From the NCBI GenBank assembly GCA_905160935.1, contig CAJHZI010000433.1:310001-374000 (forward strand): 64,000 bases of DNA, in the 5' to 3' direction. The notes beneath the pieces are model-generated. The model was not told the DNA's origin, searched no databases, and saw only the letters and a list, made by a program, of their open reading frames with translations. Source of the stretch: Enchytraeus crypticus (Eukaryota > Annelida > Clitellata > Enchytraeida > Enchytraeidae). Both the position numbers and the translations under genes were made by a program. Positions within the stretch are counted from its first letter, which is position 1. Each line of letters begins with the position of its first letter. Below are positions 46,801 to 59,500 of this stretch, piece after piece.

Positions 46801-49800
46801 CTTAATGCACAAAGCATTTTGTTGGATAGAATTTTTATTTTTTTATTTTGAGATTTCGAGTTTCATAAGGTCGTTATGAAGATCATCAAAGATCTTAGAC
46901 TTTCCGTTATACAACATTAGACAGTTTTAATCTTTCTAATATATCAGTTTTAATCTTTCTAATACGACATTCTCAAGATTTGTTTATTTTTTATAAATTA
47001 AGAACTTATTTGTATAAATCATATTATATAAGAGTGAGTGTTAAAATAAGTTATTCACAAGTCTTTACGGCAGCCATGAACAGGTAAAGAGAGTTTAGAC
47101 GCAAACAACGTACAGATTCTACGACTCTACGACTACCAGGTTAATAGGAAGATGCTGACGAGCACTATTAAACGTACTCGTCAAATTATCGACTTTTTAT
47201 TTTTGTGGTTTATCCTTGAGATATATTTTAATTCCTTTTACCTTTGATATGTTTCGCGTAAAAAGCTTTCTTCAATACAACGTGTTTAATGTATATATTG
47301 CAGCTTAGTTTCCACTTCACCAGTTTCATTTCTGGCTTTTCTGTTTTATTTCTCTAGTATCTTGTTATTGCTCTGTACACTAGAAAATAAAAGTTACAAC
47401 ATTCAAGACATACACAGTGAAATACCAAACGGCCACGGATCCTGAGATAACGTACTGCTGACACGCCAATATAAACTCAGTCATCCAAATGAGTCCCACG
47501 ACATATATCCACCAAAAGTGCTTGGCAAATGGCTCTGGAATATATCTCACACGAGCAAATCCCTGGCTGTAATCAACTGTCGGACTTCCTGTTCACCAAT
47601 CAATCAATAAATAATAAATCAACAAATAATCAATAAATTGAATATTAGTGGATTAACTCAGTCAATTAAGTGAACTGTCAACTGATGCAGTAGAGCTGAG
47701 GAATCAGAAACACGAGTCACACAGCTCAAACCAATTCTTTATCTTAATTCAAAATCTTTAGCTGAATTTATTTATTTTAAAATCTTAAATTTCAGGGACT
47801 TGGAAGTTTGTCCATGAACCTCTACCAGCAGCAAGGTATCCTACTATCTAGCACAACAAAATGATTAAGCAATAAATAAGAATAACATAAAAAGCAAAAA
47901 AATTGAAAAGACGTCACTAGGTAAAAACCTGTTCTTCGATAATAATAATAACATATAAAAATAACAACAATTAGAGTGCTACTGTCATCAATGACAACAT
48001 CCAGCACTATTGAGACAAAAAAATCAAGCCGGCGAGCAAAAAGAAGGTCCAAAACGGTGCAAATTTCAAAATCCAGATAATCAGTCCATAGTGAAGGGAA
48101 TTAAAGAAAAGGAGGTTTAGGCGCAGGTCGCTGCTCATGGACACTGGATGGAAAGGAGAGATGGAAAAGATAGGTCTTCAACTGCCTATGGAACTGATCA
48201 TAGGAAAGCAAAGGCCGATGTGCTTCAAATGAAGATTTCCGAAGATTGGATGGAAGAGAATTCCAGATCTGCGGTGCAGCATGCTGGAAAGAACGATTAG
48301 ATAGCTTAGAGCGCGAAGGTAAGCTAGGTCTCACAAGAGTAACTAATTTAGAAGACCGAGTAACAGCAGGCTGCATCACTTTAATCAAATGAGACATACA
48401 AGTTTGTCAAGGGATGGTGATGGACTTATAGGTCAACAAAGCTGTTTTGTAAATGATTCGCTCTTTAATCTTGAGCCAGTGCAAAGACTTTAAAATGAGC
48501 GTAACATGTGAGTACTTGGAACTACAAAAAATTGCTCGCGTAAGAGAATTCTGAACAAACTGCAATCGATCAATCTCACAGCCAGGGAGATTTAAGAAGA
48601 GGGAATTTCGATTGCACAATGGCAGCACCAATTGTAGCAGCTGTCTCACGTGACAAATATGGACGTATTCGACGAAGATCTCGGATATGAAGGAAACATG
48701 CTTGTGAAGTTTTAGTTAAGTGTTCGTGGAAGGTTAGGTCTTCAGTCTATATCCTCTTGGATGTCTGCTAATTTTTTGGCACTTAATACTTAAAAAAGAA
48801 GGTTTTTGGACCTTCTTTATTTTGCTCGCCGGCTTGATTTTGTCTCAATAGTGCTCGATGTTGAAACAAGGGTACATTTGAGTGTCATCAGCATATAGTT
48901 CATGATTAATAGAATGAGAAGAGATCAGTGAGCTTAAGGGTGTTGTATAAGCGAGAGACATCTTTTCTTTGACAAAGGCTTTCCATGACTTTGCAAAGAT
49001 TTAATGCAGTCTGCTTTAACAATCCTTTTAAGCCGATTGATGACCACGAGTAGCCGGGCGGTGATTCAGCATGTATTGCTTGAATCGTTTTTATCAAACC
49101 ACAGGTAATTGAAAAAAAAATAGTAATAATAATGAAGGTTTAGCATCCGTTTCCTCATACAAGGATGTCAGGGACGTACCTTATCAAGTGTCAACAAACT
49201 GATTCACCCAAACGATTAGAAAAAACATGTGATGAAGAGAGAAAAAATGGATCGTAAACGGTGCAGGTGATCAAAATAAAAATCAGGTAAGATGATAGAA
49301 ATCTATAGTGGAAACAGATAGGTTTTCAAAATACTCAACCTATTACAGAAAGTAGAAAGAGAACAACGTGAGCGAAGATGAGAGTTTCAAACAGTAGGAG
49401 CCGAAAAGAGAATGAACGCCTACCTAATGAGGTGAGAGTATTTGAATTAAGCAGGTTGGAGTCAGAAGAACGACGCTTACGAGAAGGTTGATATGGAATT
49501 AAGAGATCAGAAAGGCAATAAGATTTCTAAACAAGTGTTTTTGAAAATTAACAAAGCAACATTTAAGATATGTTGACAAAAAGTTATCATTTTAACCTCA
49601 TAACAAACATATTAAAACTTCGCTATAAGCGTCGAAATATAATGTAGAGTAAAGATTTATTAAGTTACTAAGTATAATGTATTCTTAAAATTAAGCTTCG
49701 TGAAAACTATGTTAGTCCTGAATTTTTATCACAGATCTTATTTTATTGTAATAATAGTAGCAGAAGAATCGTACCCAGTGTCGCGATATGGGCCTGCACG

Positions 49801-50534
49801 ACGAGACAAGCCCCGAAGAATACGAGGAGTACGATGAAAGTCCACAACGGCTGTATGAGCAGAAGTGGCATATCAGCTAGACATTTTCCCGCCTCATGAA
49901 ACAGTGCTACCACTAGAAAAATTCGCTTCCTCAGCACCAGTAGAATCAGCAACAAGAGTACCTACGTAGTAAGCATTAAAACCCTGCCTCATTAATAGTA
50001 GAACAATTGCTAGCGGTGCTAGTCCAGTGGATAGAATTAATAGTTCCGTTAATAAAAGCTGGTAAAGATAAGGTTAACGTCAGTTTCCTCACTAGAAAGT
50101 GATGTCAGTGACGGGCGAGCCCAGGATTTGAATCCGCACACACTGATCCGCGGTCGAATATCTTACTGACTAATCTTACCGAAGTCGGTAACATAGAATA
50201 ATAGGATTGAAGACTCGAATAAAAGAAATAATAAGAATAATTATAATAGGACTAATAAATTATAAATAATAACAAGACTTGATCTGTTTATGATCATAAG
50301 AGCCAACCATGCGATTAGCTCTATTAAGTTGATTATGCATTTGAACTACAGCTTTGACTTTTTCACTATAAGAAAATAATAATAAGTTAATAACAAATAT
50401 TCAATAATATAAATATTAGATTTTTAGATAACAAATTAGAAAATAGAGATTAGTACTAAAGCTGACGATAGAATTGGGTCGGGAGGATGAGTTATATGCT
50501 ATGGGCTTGCCGTTAATCAGCACACAAAGAGAGC

Positions 50535-50573
<39 letters not shown>

Positions 50574-50585
50574 GGACAGAAATAC

Positions 50586-50616
<31 letters not shown>

Positions 50617-53519
50617 CTGAGATAGAGAATAACGTACATATAAATAACGATGTAGATGTAATAGATTCAATAGAAAAAGAAAAACCAATAATGAGATTAT
50701 TAAAACATGACAATGGATATAATGGATATGATAAGAAAGGAAAGAAAACGTTTCTTAATTGACCAGAAGCCACAAAGTAGGATATTAGAATTAAAATTAA
50801 GAGATGATATTCCTCTTTCTGAAAACGAAGAAAACGTTCCGAGAAAAATCGCTAGTAAAAACCTAATTCGCAGAAAACTATTACGTGAAATAAAATGCAT
50901 GATAAATTCTAATTAAATGACGACAATCAAAGGTATAGAATAAGCAATTAAGCAGAATAAATAAAATAAGTCGAATAAGATAAAGAAAAGGCAATTAAGT
51001 AGAATAAGTAAAATAAGTTGAACAGGTAGAATAAGATATAGAATAAGTGATTCTTTATTCTACGACTACACTATAAATAAAGTGACTCACTGTTAGAACG
51101 GTAGCAATGATTGCAAACGAGAGAAAAGCTTTCTCGTTGTCAACATCGAGACCAAGAACTGGAATATGAACCTCATCCAAATATTCTTTGCCCTGTCGCA
51201 CATTGTAATACATCCACCACAGCAGACCTGTTCCAACTGTCAGATAAAAACATTTACAAATAAAAGTACAAAACACGAAATAAATACACATCTATATATA
51301 TCTCGTCATCATCATCTTCCCTTCAATCACAGTTTAACTAGGATCGGGATACGAGTGGGCCTTTTCCTCTCCTCTCTGTCCTATGCCAAATCATAAGTCA
51401 ATCTCTTATTTTTCCACTAGCTTTAAAAAATGTTAAAACAATTTCTAAAGCCTAAGCGCTCACCAACCGAGTGCCATTTCTGACGTTGCTTTGTATTTGT
51501 GCTTTAGTCGCCTTCTACGTCACATGCAGTCACCGGTTGGTCAATGCTTAAAATAACTCGGACACAACACAATACATCTATATCTAACGTTACAATATGA
51601 TATCCATATAAATATAAAAAATACGAACTACAATTATCAGTTTATAAAACTACTGTTGAACAACCACCACAGTACAGTAATACAAAATAATACAAATGTT
51701 CATTAAAAGAAGTGTCTTATTAATTAAGGAAATGACGTGACGTGCCTGACATCATCCTTGGATGAGAAAACGGATGTTAAACCTTATTATTTATTCCTTT
51801 ATTTATATATTTTACTCAAATATGCACTAGAGTTAAATCAAAGCATTAAGTTAAAATTATACATCTAATGTCCAATAACATTAATTTTTTCAATGACAAA
51901 TATTACTAATAATAAAAGAATAATACAATAAATATAATATTAAACTTGGCAGTTATGGCATTCGATCTCGGCCTCAAGAAAACTAAGCACAGTATTATAG
52001 TTTCAATTAAGCTTTATAGTCACGTAATAGGCAATAATTGTATTTTGTGACCAAATATATTAAAAAAATCATCTTTCATAAAGTTCTAAAAATTTAACAT
52101 TTAATAACTCTATTGCAGGAAACTGTTTTTAAGCGAATGCCGTAAAAATACATGTACTATGTCATGTAGATTTCAACAAATGCAGAACGTTATCAGCTCG
52201 AATCTCGATCTGATAGTATCTCGACGTCTGGATAATAGCTACTGTGGTACAGGAAAACACCTAAACATAGCTTCACTTTTATAGATAAGATACATAGTGA
52301 TAGAGTACCTATGAAGGAAATCGTAGAAAGAACGATGATGACCCAAACAATGATCGCTGCAAGAAATCTGATGAGAACAATCGTCAAACTAGCCAATACT
52401 GCACAAAGTAGAACAAAATACAACATAATACCATACAAGTAGAACAAAATACAACATAATACCATACAATAGACTGAATACAGTGTAATACATCGAAATG
52501 CAGTGCAATGCAATGAAATACATTCTAGTTAAATTTTCTTCTCAGTGAATTATTTTTACTTGAACGCTGTCCATTGTACTCTATTTATACTTTACTCTGT
52601 CCTAAAACAGTTTAAATCCTAATTAAAATCTTCAAAGCTCATTAACGAACATCCGAGAGACCAGCAAACTGCTTCCTCCCTAAGTACTCTTATTCTGCCA
52701 CAGCCTAATACAAGTAGACTCTAGCTTCAAAACACGGCTTACAGGAGGCTCAATTGCACTTGTTAGAAGAGTAACTGCGTTAGTCAGCTTATTTTAAAAC
52801 AACAATAAGCTCTTTTCACAACAACTTGTAGTTCAAGGTTGGCCAATTAAATGCTTCCAAGTCTAGCAAGGGAAGCTCGAGAAGCTTATCATAAAATCAG
52901 TTTTAAATGTATCTCCCTGGCTCCCTTATGACATCTCAGTGGCTACCTCATAACATCTCAGTGGCTCCCTCATGACATCTCAGTGGCTACCTCATGACAT
53001 CTCAGTGGCTCCCTCATGACATCTCAATGGCTACCTCATGACATCTCAGTGGCTACCTCATGACATCTCAATGGCTACCTCATGACATCTCAATGGTTAC
53101 CTCATGACATCTCAATGGCTTCCTCATGACATCTCAGTGGCTAGCTCATGACATCGCAGTGGCTACCTCATGACATCTCAGTAGCTACCTCATGACATCT
53201 CAATGGCTACCTCATGACATCTCAGTGGCTCCCACCAGGGTGACGTCAGGGACGTCTATGCTCTATATAACAAGAAAACTGACCAATAGCCACGCCACAC
53301 AGGGCCAGCATGTGTCTCCAGCAGATGTAAATATCACTGAGAATCTTTCTGAATAAGTCGTTCAGCTCTACGATGTCAAAGAATTTTCTCACAAGTTTTC
53401 CGCGGGTTGAGTTGCCCTCGACCAAAACTCTTGGATCAGGAACGCAGCGAAACACAACTCGTATGCTGAAAATACATGACATAAAAACAAGTCCAATATT
53501 ATATATATATATATTATAT

Positions 53520-53575
<56 letters not shown>

Positions 53576-56500
53576 TTATATATATATATGTATATATAAA
53601 TATTAAATTGTATATAATGATATTTATGCTATTTAAAAGCTAATGTTAACATTAGTTTCCTCACTCGAAAGCGATGTCAGCGAAGGGCGAGCCCAGGATA
53701 TGAACCCAGCAAATACTGATCCGCGGTCGGGTATCTCACCTACATCGCCACTAGCCAAACAGACCAAAATACTTAGAAATCATAATATTAATAAACAAGC
53801 AATCATGACTTGATAATATTTCACTTTCACATTTAAGGATATAAACTTAGCAGGGTCAAATTACCAATTAATAATGTAAATGATACGATTCATAATTAGA
53901 TGAGAAACTCTGCTATTACTGGACTCCAACAGGGCTCTCACTTCCAACTTCCCGTTACATGATTATTTGAAATGATTATTTTTATAATCATTATTATAAC
54001 TTTAATTTCCATTCGGTTCATTATTAAAACTTTAACCTCCATTATTAGCTTAAACTTGCGTTCCCAAAGCTCTACTAGCAAAAATTGTATTTTTTCTAAT
54101 AGCTTAATTTGTTTAATTGCTAACTTCAGTTGAATGATGTTTAGCTATTTCTTTAGAGAACTTAAAATAGATTTATGACCTAGGTCAAACTATTAAGCCT
54201 ATACTTGTTATATTGAGACTTTCAATTTAATTATTTAATTTTATCTCTTACTGCCCCTATCTGTTAAATTTTGAATCTTTTGTTTGTGTTTTAAGCTGTA
54301 GTGAATTGTTACTATCTGCAGTTTTGTCAGATTGCTGATTAATAAAGGAATATATTAACTCTACTGAAATGTCAATATATCAACCTCAAGTTTACAATAG
54401 ACTGGGGAAAACTTTGAGCCTCAGTAACATAGAATTTGAAAAAGAGACATGCCGTATAGAGCGCCAAAACCATTCTATATGCACTAAACCATACTGTAAA
54501 TGCAGTATGAGTAGTAGATAAATTGTTAAATATTCAGAAGCATACTTCACTTAAAATACCACACGTTTATTAAAATCTAATCAATCAATAAATAAATACA
54601 CAATTTGAAAAGCTTCTTTTCACAGTGCAAAAACCCACGAATAGCATGACAATTATAAATGAGATATAAGTAGTAACCATAACCTACAATGACTACAGCT
54701 GTGTAATCTCTTGTCTCTTGTCTTGTCTGACGTCCCTGACATCACCTTTGTATAAGGAAACGGACGTTAAACCATTAGTATTATTATTATTAACCTACAA
54801 TGCCTGCAGCTGTGTAATCTCTTGTCCATTTTTACATCTAAATCCATCTAATCTCCAGTAAAATGTTACTCGTCCTACCTTTGATACACAGGTAGAGCTG
54901 GACAGGGTCCAATTCTTGAGAACTTTGAGTTGCTCAGGCCTGAGCTTGCAGGATTAGTGTCGTAGTTACAGAGACTCGAGTTCGTCTCTCTGTAGAACTT
55001 GACGAGATCATCTGTGGTTTCGATATCCCTAGTAGGGCACTGCTTCACGCAGACCTGTAGGGCGTTCAGTGGGTCGTTCAGACTCATGAAGAACACGTAT
55101 CTGAACGTAGACACAGATAGACATATAATATAATCAAATGCCATCAAAATGTACAGCACAAACTCTAATATCCAAGACTTACATTTAATTTTTAAAAGGG
55201 AAATTTCAATTAAGATGTCAGAATTTTAAGAAAGTGCTAATTTTCAGATGTCCAAAATCAGAGTAATAGCCGTAAATTAATGCATTTGTTCTGTTTAAAG
55301 CCCCTCTATGGCTAGTTATATTTGAGTTATATGCTTAGTTATGTAGAGTTTTGAATATTCAATTTCTCCAGAAAGAAAAACACACAGCTTAAACTACTTA
55401 TTTTGCTTTTAATCAATAAAGAAGTGAAAACAAGTGAATCAACCAGCGATGAGCAGCCGGTAGCAATTTTGTGCTTAAATACAACGTATATTATTAGACC
55501 ACCGATAAGAATAGAGCTGACAATTAAATTACCAATTTAACAAAAGAGCTAATAGAACTACCACTAACAATACAGCCAATAATTAAACTACAGGTCCACA
55601 ACAGCTTTAAATTACTTAAACTATAAGTGTTAAACATAAAATATTTAAATCTATTAGCTTAAAAAATTAGCGCCATAAAGCAAAATTTTAGATAGTAGTA
55701 GCTAATTGTTTTGAACAGGTTAATTGCATTTCTTCATTCATATACCAAGCCTTGATAATACGGGCGTAAATCAGGGCTAGGTATTTATATTTAGATAATA
55801 CAGAAGGCATAGGAAAAATTTAGGGCGTTAATGACTACATTTATATAGAGATTTTTCGCGGGATCTATTAAGAAGTTCTATTAAAGTCTAGATACTTACG
55901 GCTTTCCACTAGTGTTCATTCCACTGTACGTGAGGTTCCCTATGGCAGTGTTGTTCTCCTGGTTACAGGTGTTACCAAAGCTGTCATATCCATACAACAT
56001 ACGTCTTCCATCTCCCCTGACTATAGAGTAGATCCCGATGTACACCTACACCACAAATCAAGAGTTTCCAGTATATCTCTTCCATCTCTTTTTTCCGTCC
56101 AGTGTCCATGAGTTGCGACGAGCGCCTAAACATCCTTTTCTTTAATTCCCTTTACTTTGGACTAATTTTCTGGATTTTGGAATTTGCACCGCTTTTGGAC
56201 CTTCATTTTGCTCTACGGCTTGATTTTGACTCAATAGAGCTCGAGGTTGTCATTGATGACTGTAGCACTCTAATTGTGGTTATTATTATTATCAATCCCC
56301 ACGCGACTAGATACGACACTGATTGTACTTAATTGTGATGATCTAATCCACGAATTGATAATCAGTTCTTCTTCCAGTAGCGCAACCAGAAAAAAATGCT
56401 GGGGGATGGAATGTTAAAATATTTTCACTACTAGTCTTGGTTCCTAGAGTGAGGCAACATTAAACCGTATGATCCGTATTTCACTAGCTTACCCCACCCA

Positions 56501-59500
56501 TATTCATATTATAGTCATGGGTATAGGTAGGAAAACAATGTTGGGAGGGGGGCGGCAAATGTATCCGCGGCGACCGAAGGTTAAGGCTGTGAAAGGGTGT
56601 GGATTGGAGAGAGGCTACTGCACCCTTTCCCAGAAGGGGAAGTTTTTAAAATTAATCATAAAACCGGTGAATTTTCAAAGCATCTATTAATGAATATAGT
56701 GGATTATTTTTCTTTTTAGAATCTTTCATTAATAAAACTTTTCAATTCTGTATCATCTTAATCATCATCACAAATGTCCAATCAGCATAAAATAGTCATG
56801 AGTAACTGTCCCACGTCCAACTACAATGGTTTATAAATGGTAATCAACAATTTAAATGTCTAAAACAATTAACGTCGAAATTCTAAAACTAAAACGTTTT
56901 AAATTCGTAGTAAAATAAAACGTTTGCAACTATAAAAAATCATGACATAAAACAAATATGAACTATATGCAATCTTAATTAATTAATAAATACTTAGTAC
57001 AGAAATTACATCTGCATCTATATATTTTATTGTCAGTTAGTGCTTTAGGAATATAAGCTAGAAGTAAAGAAAATGATATCTTATGGCCCATTTTATGGGA
57101 AAGCGATAAAACAAACTCTTAACTGGTTGTCGATTTGGTCTTAGTTTCCCTGATAACTTAATATTTGCTTTTTGGGTTTTATGAAACAATCTCGCTCACA
57201 ACTTCAGCCAAACTAGATTTCCAAGAATTCAAAGCGATTGAAGATAATTGAGCTCTGCCATTGACTAGTGCGATCTGCGAGCTTAAAATGTCCCAGAAAA
57301 AGTTCTCACAGCCGTTTGAATTTAGCGAACAAGCGACAAGCTTAACCGGTGAAATAGGAGACGACAAGTCATCCGCTAACTAGCGAGTCAACAAGTGTTC
57401 ATAAAATCCAAAAGTGACTATCCCTTCGATAAAGCCGTCGATAGCTTACTATCGGAGTGTCATAAAATTGGCCATAATCGGTTTTGTTAAACTTTATAAA
57501 ACAATCTAGTGACTATAGTGCATTCAAATAAAGCCCGAAACTGAATGAAAAGTAGAATGAATAATCTACGGTCTCAAAGACCCCATCCAAATAGCGCACG
57601 CCCTTAATTATTGTTGGTTAATAGTTGTATTCACTGTCATAACGCATCTTATGGAGTCGAGCTAAGCTCGACTTGAAGTTAAAATCTATGACCTTAATGG
57701 GCATTAGGCCTATATTAATTCAACGACGGTGTAACATATTAATGGCTAAACAACTTTCACATGCGTTTCGAGAGACTTTGCACCCAACTCTAAGATTAGG
57801 ATGTTTTACGAGAATTGGTTAAGTCTTGAGTAAAATCAAGCTGTTTAATAATTCAATAATTTAGTGATATAATGCACATGATCTGAAATTACATTTACTA
57901 AAGACAGTAGGTCTATATAGACTGCTTTGAATTAATCATTATAATTGGTACTTAGAATCCCCCTGATCTCTAAAAGACGCCGCTGTGTGAATTAGATAGA
58001 TCTCTCGGTTCTGTAACTTTTGAACAACATTGGAGCATTTAGCAATCGAATTCTAGACAAAAAAACTAAGTAAAATAAATTAAAATTCTCATTTTGTATA
58101 AACCACAGGGAGCTAGATTCGAGAAACGGGAGAAAAGAGCAATCTACAACTACACGTGTTTTAAAACGTCAGACTTGTCGTCGCAGATAACGACAACAGT
58201 AGTGAAACTCTGGCTTCTGATGTTACCTACCTACACGTGAAACATTAGACTTTACGAATACATGTATATTGAAAGCGGAAGTAATTTCAGTAGTGTTATT
58301 CAAACGACGGCATCGTTTCGCTAGTGCTAGTATCTACATGTAAAAATAGTCGAGATGGGAATTTTATGAATTTCCCGAGTTCGGGTTCGGTTCGGTTCGT
58401 TGAAAATGAAAGTTCGTTTCGGTTAGCAGTTGACAATTTGAGAGTTCGGTTCGGTTCGTTGAAAATGACAGTTCCGTTCGGTTTTGGTTCTAACAAGGGT
58501 TCGGGTTCGGTTCGGGTTCGGCTTGCTTTCCAACTCGCAAGAGTTCGATTCGAGTTCGAAATGGTTTGGTTTGGATAATGTTGCATATGTTTAACTTTAC
58601 TTATAATAATTATGGTTATGACAAAGAAGTTTAAAATGGTTTATGGTAAATATGCTTAAAAATGAATTAAGTCATATTAGCTGGCACATTTTTTCACCTG
58701 GGTAAAAATATGACAATGAAAAAAGGAGAGAAGTGGTATTTATTCTTGTACATTTCTTAAAATATTGTTAGTTGACCAACAAATGTTCATAATATAGATA
58801 ATTAGCTTTATTGTCGTAACGGAAATAGTTTCCTTGATTATAACCAGCAAATAGAATGCTTCATCAATATTTAAATTTTTATTGTCACTATAGGCCTATA
58901 TATTAGATACTTTTATAACTAAGTGGAAATGTCTAAAATTTGATCCAATATTTCATAGACAAAGTGCAATTCCCCGTGTTGTACTCGGATGTGGTTGGAC
59001 CACTGCAGAATAGGGCAACCGTAAACAATCTGCCGCGTGTACGTAAGAGGCGACTAAAGGCAGGAGCTGAGGATGGCAAGAGGGGACCCACCTCACCATG
59101 AAATATTTTCCCCCAGGATTAAATGGTAATTAATCCACCTAAGTGAGGAAGTAAATGGGAAACCACCTCAGAAGCCATTATTCCCAAGCTATAGGCTACA
59201 TAAGGTATGGATTAGGCATAGACTGTGTGAAGGGATTAACTTGTTGATCTAAGCAGTGCTCTTATGGAGCGAGAAAACAGACTTTGAGAATGAATACATA
59301 CCTTGAACCTGCCACTTGGCAGTGCACTGAAGAAGAAGTGCAATTTAGTAACATAAAAAGGTCAAATAAAGATGATTTAATAAACACGTGTACTTCCATA
59401 GAAAAATGATCATAATATACACTGTTTGCTATCAACTGACCAGTAATAAGCTTCATAATTTACCTTATGGTTTCTAATTTAAAACTCTCAGATCTATTAT

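Noticed and set aside
57179..57367. 62-residue minus-strand open frame of more complex composition
   Set aside because: No family recognised, no convincing splice sites, and it lies inside an SLC44A1 intron. Could be a decayed repeat.
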